NCBI GenBank assembly: GCA_023403845.1
Contig: JAEYDL010000018.1
Coordinates: 124,001-188,000 of the forward strand
Direction: 5' to 3'
DNA from: Pseudomonadota bacterium
GTDB lineage: Bacteria; Desulfobacterota; Desulfovibrionia; Desulfovibrionales; Desulfovibrionaceae
Length of the DNA stretch: 64,000 bases
Shown: positions 58,670 to 64,000 of the stretch, in pieces
Layout of the letters: each line of letters begins with the position of its first letter
Position numbering within the stretch: position 1 is the first letter of the stretch
The notes under the pieces: generated by a model
Told to the model about the DNA's origin: nothing
What the model saw: the letters and a program-made list of their open reading frames with translations, nothing else
The model's database searches: none
Translations under genes and position numbers: made by a program

Positions 58670-59476
58670 ATGCACGAACTGCTCTTTTCTGTCGCAATGG
58701 AAAACGCCCGCCTGCCGGATGAAAGAATGGGAGACGCCTATGAGGCGACGGAACCGGAACGCCGCGCCTGGATAAAAACCACGCTTGCGCTTGTGCAGGC
58801 TCTGCACCCTTCGCCGCCCTTCCGGGAAGAACACCGTCGCGATAACCCCGCCGCAGGTTTTCGCCTCGTCAATCGCAACAGCGTCGCTCCCTGGGCTGTA
58901 TTGCTCATGGGACCGGGCTGCGTTTCCGCCGTCCGCCTGAGCGCCGCGATCATGACCGCCCGTCTGGCCGGCATTGAAGACATCTTCGCCCTGTGTACGG
59001 CGGAACCGGACGACCCCGCTCTGCTCGCGGCTCTGGAGCTGACGGGAGTAGAACAGGTCTTTGCCCTGCCCCCGGAACAGGCGGGAACCTTTCTGCGGGA
59101 ACTGGACGCACTTGCCCGCTCCGAAGAAGCGAGAGACCCCGGACGACTTCTGGCTTTCGGTGAACCCCGCCTTGAATCGCTTCGCGCAACAGTGCCCGCC
59201 GTGCCGGTCTGGCGAGACAGGACACCTCTGGCGGGCGTCTTCTCCGACGCGCAAAACGAGCTGGAGCTTATTGCCCGGACCCATCCGGACGTTTCCCCCG
59301 TCCTGCTGCCGGACGTCACCGGCGAGGACTCCGGTCCCTTCGACGTCGTTTACGGAACGGGGACGGCGAAAGCCGCCCTGCGGCTGACGGCAAAGCTTGC
59401 CGGAGCATGGGTCTGTCCGGACCTTGCTCCCGGCTTCTTTCTGAATACGGAACTGGACGTATCATCAATCGAATAA
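58670..59476 (+). CDS. HisD-like truncated protein of unknown function
   Basis: The 268-residue protein resembles the NAD-binding part of histidinol dehydrogenase: VLLMGPGCVSAVRLSAAIMT, ARLAGIEDIFALCTAEPDDP, then ALLAALELTGVEQVFALPP, which follows the HisD order of A-K-V-A-G-V, N-P-L-V-L-A-A and L-A-G-V-D-R-I. HisD has about 430 residues; here the C-terminal catalytic domain and its zinc and proton-transfer histidines are missing. The N-terminal helix pair is present. It is thus probably a paralogue without dehydrogenase activity. It sits between a secreted protein and an EF-G paralogue. Confidence 0.55.
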   Translation: MHELLFSVAMENARLPDERMGDAYEATEPERRAWIKTTLALVQALHPSPPFREEHRRDNPAAGFRLVNRNSVAPWAVLLMGPGCVSAVRLSAAIMTARLAGIEDIFALCTAEPDDPALLAALELTGVEQVFALPPEQAGTFLRELDALARSEEARDPGRLLAFGEPRLESLRATVPAVPVWRDRTPLAGVFSDAQNELELIARTHPDVSPVLLPDVTGEDSGPFDVVYGTGTAKAALRLTAKLAGAWVCPDLAPGFFLNTELDVSSIE

Positions 59477-59487
59477 AGGAGCCTCCC

Positions 59488-61500
59488 ATGAGTCAGGCAG
59501 TGCGGAATATAGGCGTCATCGCCCACATTGATGCGGGCAAGACCACGCTTACCGAGCGGATGCTCTTCTATACGCGCAGAATCCACCGTATGGGAGAGGT
59601 TCATGACGGCACGGCCACCATGGACTATCTGCCGGAGGAACAGGAACGGGGCATCACCATCACCTCCGCCTGCACCACCTGCGAATGGGACGGAACCACG
59701 ATCAACATCATTGACACGCCCGGGCATGTCGATTTCACCATCGAGGTCGAACGCTCCCTCAGAGTTCTGGATGGAGCCGTCGGCGTCTTCTGCGCCGTGG
59801 GCGGCGTGGAGCCGCAGTCGGAAACGGTCTGGAGACAATCCGAACATTTCGGCGTGCCCAAGATTGCCTTCATCAACAAGATGGACCGGATTGGTGCGGA
59901 TTTTTCCGCCGTGCTCAAGGCGCTGGAAACCAGACTCGGAGCCGTCCCCCTGCCCCTGGTCGTCCCCGTAGGCGCGGCCGGGACCTTCAGCGGACTTATT
60001 GACCTCATCACCCGTGAACGTCTGAACTTCGACCCCGCCGATCAGGGCAGAACATGGACCCGATCCCCCCTCTCCGACGAGGATGCGGCCATCGCCGATC
60101 GCTGGAGAGAACCCATGCTGGACCGGCTTGCGGAAAATGACGATCGTTTCTTCGAGCAGTACCTCGGCGGTGAATATGCCGAAGAGGACATTCGCGCCGC
60201 AATCCGCCGGGCCACCCTGTCTCGCAGACTGACGCCGGTCCTCTGCGGATCGGCTCTCAGAAATACGGGCGTGCAGCCTCTGCTCGACGCCGTGAAGGCA
60301 TATCTCCCCTCTCCCGAGGATGTGCCGCCCGCGAGGGCGCACAATCCTGCGGATGGAACCGATATGACCATTCCCTGCGCCACGACCGCCCCCCTAGCCG
60401 GTCTGGTTTTCAAGGTCATGATGGACGGAGGGCGCAAACTGGCGCTGGTTCGACTGTACGCGGGAAAGCTGCGCGAAGGAGACTCCTGCCGCAACGTCAC
60501 CCGCGCGACGGACGAACGCATCTCCCGGCTCTACCGACTGCACGCCGACCACCGCGAACAGCTTGAGGAAGCCGGCGCCGGGGACATTGTGGCCGTCATC
60601 GGCCTGCGTTCGGCCCACACGGGCGACACCATAGGGGGCCCGGGCTCCTCCTTCCTGCTGGAAAGCATCGATGCCTACCAGCCCGTCATCTCTCTTGCCC
60701 TTGAACCCAGAAACGCCGATGAAGGAAAGACGCTTGACGAAGCGCTGGCCCGCTTCACGCTGGAAGATCCGACCCTGACCGTGGCCACTGACGAGGGTTC
60801 CGGACACCGCATCATTTCCGGCATGGGCGAACTGCATCTGGATGTTGTTCTGGAGCGGATCCGCCGCGAATACGGCATCGCGCCCCGCGTCGGCAACCCG
60901 CAGGTCATCCGCCGCGAAACCCCGACGCGGACGGCTTCGGCCGACGGAGAATTCGACCGGGAACTGGGCAAGGAAACACATATCGGCGCAGTATCCCTGA
61001 CCGTTTCGCCGCTGCCACGGGGAACGGGCAACCATGTGCGCCTCGTCTTCGACGCCTCCCTGCTGCCCGCGGCATTCCGTGAAGCCGCAGAACAGGGCGT
61101 GGAGAACGCCCTGCAATCCGGCCCCGTCTCCGGTTATCCCATGCAGGACGTCGCAGTGGACGTCACGGCCATGCCGCGTCGTGAAGGCTCCACCGCCGCC
61201 GGCTATCACATGGCCGCCGGCATCGCTCTGCGCACTGCGCTGGAGGCGGCCGCCGTAACCACGCTCGAACCGCTGATGTTCGTAGAAATCGCCGCACCGG
61301 AGGCCAACCTCGGCCCTGCTATCAGCCTGTTTGGAACCAGAGGCGGCAGAGTGGAAAACATTATCGACAGGGCAGGTCTCAAAGTCGTTCAGGGGCTTGC
61401 CCCTCTGAGCAAGCTGTTCGGCTTTTCCACGGATCTGCGTTCGGCGACACAGGGACGAGCCGGGCTGGTCATGCGGTTCGAACGGTTCGATATCGCCTGA
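59488..61500 (+). CDS. Elongation factor G paralogue (EF-G2 type)
   Basis: The ATG at 59488 after AAAGGAG gives 670 residues in the EF-G domain order. The GTPase domain has AHIDAGKT (12-19), RGITITSACTTCEW, DTPGHVDF and NKMDR. Domain II starts at about residue 300 and domain IV lacks the long tip residues of canonical FusA. The end reads FSTDLRSATQGRAGLVMRFERF, where translocating EF-G has YATDLRSATQGRG. It is 20-30 residues shorter than FusA and is away from rpsL-rpsG-tuf, so it is a second copy, perhaps used under stress or in recycling. Confidence 0.87.
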   Translation: MSQAVRNIGVIAHIDAGKTTLTERMLFYTRRIHRMGEVHDGTATMDYLPEEQERGITITSACTTCEWDGTTINIIDTPGHVDFTIEVERSLRVLDGAVGVFCAVGGVEPQSETVWRQSEHFGVPKIAFINKMDRIGADFSAVLKALETRLGAVPLPLVVPVGAAGTFSGLIDLITRERLNFDPADQGRTWTRSPLSDEDAAIADRWREPMLDRLAENDDRFFEQYLGGEYAEEDIRAAIRRATLSRRLTPVLCGSALRNTGVQPLLDAVKAYLPSPEDVPPARAHNPADGTDMTIPCATTAPLAGLVFKVMMDGGRKLALVRLYAGKLREGDSCRNVTRATDERISRLYRLHADHREQLEEAGAGDIVAVIGLRSAHTGDTIGGPGSSFLLESIDAYQPVISLALEPRNADEGKTLDEALARFTLEDPTLTVATDEGSGHRIISGMGELHLDVVLERIRREYGIAPRVGNPQVIRRETPTRTASADGEFDRELGKETHIGAVSLTVSPLPRGTGNHVRLVFDASLLPAAFREAAEQGVENALQSGPVSGYPMQDVAVDVTAMPRREGSTAAGYHMAAGIALRTALEAAAVTTLEPLMFVEIAAPEANLGPAISLFGTRGGRVENIIDRAGLKVVQGLAPLSKLFGFSTDLRSATQGRAGLVMRFERFDIA

Positions 61501-61546
61501 TCCCTTTTTCCTGCAAAAAAGAGAGTCCCTCATCCCTTCTCAAACG

Positions 61547-61581
61547 ACAGCCCCTTTCCTGCGCGGAAAAGGGGCTGTTTT
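61547..61581 (+). terminator. Terminator of the EF-G2 operon
   Basis: ACAGCCCCTTTCC (61547-61559) pairs with GGAAAAGGGGCTGT (61565-61578), one bulged A, then TTT. Confidence 0.88.
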
Positions 61582-61875
61582 ATCTCTCCGTCTTCAATGC
61601 CGGTGAGGTGCACGGCGGCCCAAAAACCAGGAAGCGTCTGAAACGCGCAGGAAATTGAAGTCCCCGCTCACGCCATTGACAACTGATGCGGCGCGGCAGG
61701 TCGGAAAGAAACCCGCTTCCCCCAAAAAACAGGAAGCTCCCCTTTCCCTGGCCAGGAAGGGGAGTTCTGGAGAACCCGGTACCGACAGCTGACGAATCCG
61801 TACCGGGACGGTCTTTCGGCCCGCATGCTGCCGCGCAAGACCGTGGCCGAAAAGTCGGACCGGCAAACCCGGTCG

Positions 61876-61910
61876 AAAAAGGGCTGCGGTACCGGGAGAG
61901 ACCGCAGCCC
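61876..61910 (-). terminator. Terminator of the enoate-reductase gene
   Basis: GGGCTGCGGT (61881-61890) and ACCGCAGCCC (61901-61910) form a 10-bp stem, followed on the minus strand by TTTTT. Confidence 0.85.
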
Positions 61911-61962
61911 CCTGTGTTCTCCGGAGCGGGAATGATCCCGCTCCGAAACACGTTGAAGTCTT

Positions 61963-64000
61963 TTAAAGCTGGCAGCCGGCCCGACGACCGTCGAGCAGAG
62001 CGTGCTTCAGCAAGCCGTTGTCAGCGCCAAGAGCGGAGCCGATGGAATGGATTTCCTTAACGAAAGGAGCAAGCGCATCGGCAAGTTCCGTATTCGGCAC
62101 CTGCGGCATGAGCACCATGACCGTGTCGGCGGGGAACAGCTTTTCCGTGCCGTCCTTCATCCGGACCCGAACGCCCTGCCTGGTCACTTCCAGAGGCTTG
62201 GCTTCAGTAACCACTTCCACGCCCTTTTTCTTGAACCAGGGCATGATGCGGATGAAGTAGCGTTCCGGAATACCGCTGCCGATCTTGTCGCTCTCTTCAA
62301 TGATGGTGACGTCGCGGCCACGTTTCTTCAGGAACACGGCGCCCTGCACACCTTCGATCTGACCGCCGAGCACAACAACGCGCTTGCCCACGGGCAGGAA
62401 GATCTTGGTGAGTTTTTCCAGTGTCTTGGGTCCGAAAATGCGCATGGGCAGCTTCACTCTGCCGGCCAGCTGCTTGATCGTCGCAACATTGGAGCCATGA
62501 ATGCCGGGGATTTCCGGAATGGCATAGGGGCTGCTCGTGGCGATGACGACGGCATCGGGCTGTTCCTTGCGGACCAGTTCGGGCGTCACGGTGGTGCCGA
62601 GACGGACGGGGATGTTGAGCTTGCGGATCTGCGTCGTGAGATAATCACGGATGGGCAGCACGTTTTCAACTTCCGTTCCCTTGATCATGGAAGCGAGGTT
62701 GATGCGGCCTCCAAGCGTGCTCTCCTTGTCGTACAGCGTCACGTCATGGCCGCGCAGCTTGGCCACGCGGGCGGCTTCCATGCCGGCGGGACCGGCGCCG
62801 ATGACCATCACCTTCTTTTTCTTGGTGGCGGGGGTCATGGCCAGTTCCTTGTCGCGGCCCAGAGTCGGATTTACGCGGCAGATGCGGGGCTGGGTGACCG
62901 GGTCTTCGCAGCTCGCGCAACGGGTGCAGCGGACAATGTCCTCAAAACGTTCTTCACGAACCTTGTTGGGGAACTCGGGATCAGCCCACAGGGTACGGCC
63001 AAGACCGATGATATCCGCATCTCCGTCATTGAGCACGCGTTCGGCCAGATCCTCGTCCATGCGTCCGGCGGTGATGACCGGAACGTGGGCTACCTTCTTA
63101 ATGGAGCTGGCGGAATCCGTCCACAGTCCCTTGTCATGGTACACGTCCATATAGGGAACCATGAAATCTTCCGGTTCCGGATAGGGGAAGTAGTCGGGGC
63201 AGTAGCGGAACGGCATGGTGCCGTATCCGTAACCGGCCACGTTCAGGTACTGAGCGCCCGCTTCTTCCAGCGCAATGGCGTTTTCCATGGCTTCTTCGAT
63301 GGTGATGCCGTTCTTCGCGCCATATTCGCGACCGTTCAGACGAATTCCAAGAACGAATTCGGGACGGACGCGCTTGCGGGCTTCGATCAGGATCTCACGC
63401 ACGATACGGGTACGGTTCTCCACGTTCTGGCAGCCGTACTCGTCATCACGACGGTTCCAGACGCGGCTCATGAAGCTGTTCAGGAAGTAGCCGTGGGCGC
63501 AGTGAACTTCCATTCCGTCGAATCCGCCCTTGTCGGCGATCACGATGGAATTGATGATGCGTTCCTGCATGGCGTGAATTTCATCGATGCTCAGGCCGCG
63601 GCAGGGGTTGCCGTTCGGCGGAGGCATGGGAATTTCGTCCACGCCGAGGGTCGAAGAGGAAATCGGCGGCTCACCGAGACGGGGCCAGGCCGCGGGACCG
63701 GAATGGTGGAACTGGGCGAAGATCTTGCAGCCGTACTTCTGCACGCGTCCGGTCAGATCTCTCAGACCCGGGATGAATTTTTCATCATACATGCCGAGGT
63801 AGATGCCGGGAGTTTGCTCCATGGCAACACCGCCAACAACAATACCTCCAGCGCCGCCCTTGGCGATATTCTCATACAGATCCGTACCACGGCTGCCTTG
63901 AGCAGTACCATCTTCATTCCACAGCCAGGTGGACTGGCCGGTCTTGATGATACGGTTCTTCAGCACGCAGTGGGGCGTGATGGTGATGGGAGAGAACAGT
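61963..64000 (-). CDS. FMN/4Fe-4S/FAD oxidoreductase (2,4-dienoyl-CoA reductase / enoate reductase / BaiCD class), 5' end cut
   Basis: The frame runs off the right edge; upstream of the GTG at 63966 it reads LFSPITITPHCVLKNR, the usual first strand, so only a few residues are missing. The N-terminal TIM barrel binds FMN (AQFHHSGPAAW, EVHCAHGYFLNSFMSRVWN). The cluster CTRCASC with a fourth Cys in RICRV binds 4Fe-4S. The C-terminal part has VMVIGAGPAGMEAARVAK for FAD and VVVLGGQIEGVQGA for NAD(P)H. Compared with most relatives, HGAHGYLL is HCAHGYFL and DEYGGS is DEYGCQ. Family substrates include enoyl-CoA, cinnamate, trimethylamine and bile-acid intermediates. Which applies is unknown. Confidence 0.88.
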   Translation of the reverse strand, partial: LFSPITITPHCVLKNRIIKTGQSTWLWNEDGTAQGSRGTDLYENIAKGGAGGIVVGGVAMEQTPGIYLGMYDEKFIPGLRDLTGRVQKYGCKIFAQFHHSGPAAWPRLGEPPISSSTLGVDEIPMPPPNGNPCRGLSIDEIHAMQERIINSIVIADKGGFDGMEVHCAHGYFLNSFMSRVWNRRDDEYGCQNVENRTRIVREILIEARKRVRPEFVLGIRLNGREYGAKNGITIEEAMENAIALEEAGAQYLNVAGYGYGTMPFRYCPDYFPYPEPEDFMVPYMDVYHDKGLWTDSASSIKKVAHVPVITAGRMDEDLAERVLNDGDADIIGLGRTLWADPEFPNKVREERFEDIVRCTRCASCEDPVTQPRICRVNPTLGRDKELAMTPATKKKKVMVIGAGPAGMEAARVAKLRGHDVTLYDKESTLGGRINLASMIKGTEVENVLPIRDYLTTQIRKLNIPVRLGTTVTPELVRKEQPDAVVIATSSPYAIPEIPGIHGSNVATIKQLAGRVKLPMRIFGPKTLEKLTKIFLPVGKRVVVLGGQIEGVQGAVFLKKRGRDVTIIEESDKIGSGIPERYFIRIMPWFKKKGVEVVTEAKPLEVTRQGVRVRMKDGTEKLFPADTVMVLMPQVPNTELADALAPFVKEIHSIGSALGADNGLLKHALLDGRRAGCQL

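Larger units (their letters stand above)
61501..61962. other. Gene-free convergent interval with several hairpins (462 bases)
   Basis: It lies between the EF-G paralogue and the enoate-reductase gene and holds no credible gene. From left to right it contains the plus terminator at 61547-61581, a long stem CTCCCCTT-CCTGGCCAGG-AAGGGGAG (61737-61764) with a T-run 8 bases on in the minus direction, the minus terminator at 61876-61910, and a 10-bp stem CGGAGCGGGA/TCCCGCTCCG (61922-61945). Confidence 0.75.

Noticed and set aside
61580..61951. Possible small genes in the convergent interval
   Set aside because: The frames have Arg/Pro/Gly-rich composition, no ribosome sites and run through terminator hairpins.
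61963..64000. Naming the flavoenzyme baiCD
   Set aside because: No other bai genes are visible and the family contains many activities; sequence alone does not support it.
1..64000. tRNA genes, CRISPR arrays, insertion sequences, prophage or integrase genes
   Set aside because: Scanning the intergenic stretches found no TpsiC-like GTTCGA arm in a cloverleaf, no regular direct repeats and no transposase or integrase motifs.

Overview
This 64 kb window is chromosomal DNA from a GC-rich, Gram-negative bacterium, most likely of the Desulfovibrionaceae (class Desulfovibrionia, formerly Deltaproteobacteria). The evidence is the combination of a DUF39-type homocysteine synthesis protein, a stand-alone IMP cyclohydrolase, FolE2, NikR, a DUF2333 protein, a biotin ECF transporter behind a GTCAACC-type BirA site and a bacterial PFK-2/FBPase-2 homologue. 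The genus cannot be fixed from sequence alone. Genes are dense and on both strands. Many overlap by 1-4 bases (ATGA, TGATG, TAATG), and hairpin terminators are easy to see. I found no IS element, prophage, CRISPR array, tRNA or 16S/23S/5S rRNA gene.

Layout. 1-1406: 5' part of an RND adaptor gene divergent from a TetR repressor, with an inverted-repeat operator between them. 1581-4102: a DUF1992 protein and a DRE-TIM (isopropylmalate/homocitrate synthase-like) enzyme fused to a Cache-type sensor domain. 4103-4540: a gene-free but highly structured stretch. 4541-8039: RlmD-like methylase, a 46-residue membrane protein, IMP cyclohydrolase, MutT and a DUF985 cupin. 8094-13591: an SbcD/SbcC-like (YhaO/YhaN) nuclease-ATPase pair. 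13752-18755: AzlCD amino-acid exporter, a lipoprotein, CoaBC, an unknown protein and a UDP-glucuronate 4-epimerase. 18817-26592: DUF2333, homocysteine synthesis protein, a membrane protein, TrpS, PyrE, PurB, an FmdB zinc ribbon and a 38-residue basic protein. 26696-32951: a complete tripartite RND efflux operon (adaptor, pump, outer-membrane channel).

33082-38794: small membrane proteins, a HisS-AspS operon, a TauE/SafE permease and a GIY-YIG protein. 39070-47004: a YdgA-like anchored protein, RecA, AlaS and the BioYMN biotin transporter under a BirA-type operator. 47187-47345: the 4.5S SRP RNA gene with its own promoter and terminator. 47416-53874: an eukaryote-like bifunctional 6-phosphofructo-2-kinase/fructose-2,6-bisphosphatase, a phosphodiester glycosidase, MetF, a GT9 glycosyltransferase and pyruvate kinase followed by a perfect 54-bp palindrome. 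54005-57295: FolE2, NikR, a methyltransferase and a lysine exporter (LysO) split into two overlapping genes. 57516-61500: an apparent operon of a secreted protein, a HisD-like truncated protein and an EF-G paralogue. 61963-64000: most of an FMN/4Fe-4S/FAD enoate-reductase-type enzyme (2,4-dienoyl-CoA reductase/BaiCD class).

Functionally the window mixes housekeeping (translation, purine, pyrimidine, folate, CoA, biotin and methionine metabolism, DNA repair) with efflux and envelope functions. The most unusual items are the PFK-2/FBPase-2 homologue, the Cache-fused DRE-TIM enzyme, the split LysO, the structured 4.1-4.5 kb intergenic RNA candidate, the HisD-like/EF-G2 operon and the palindrome after pyk.
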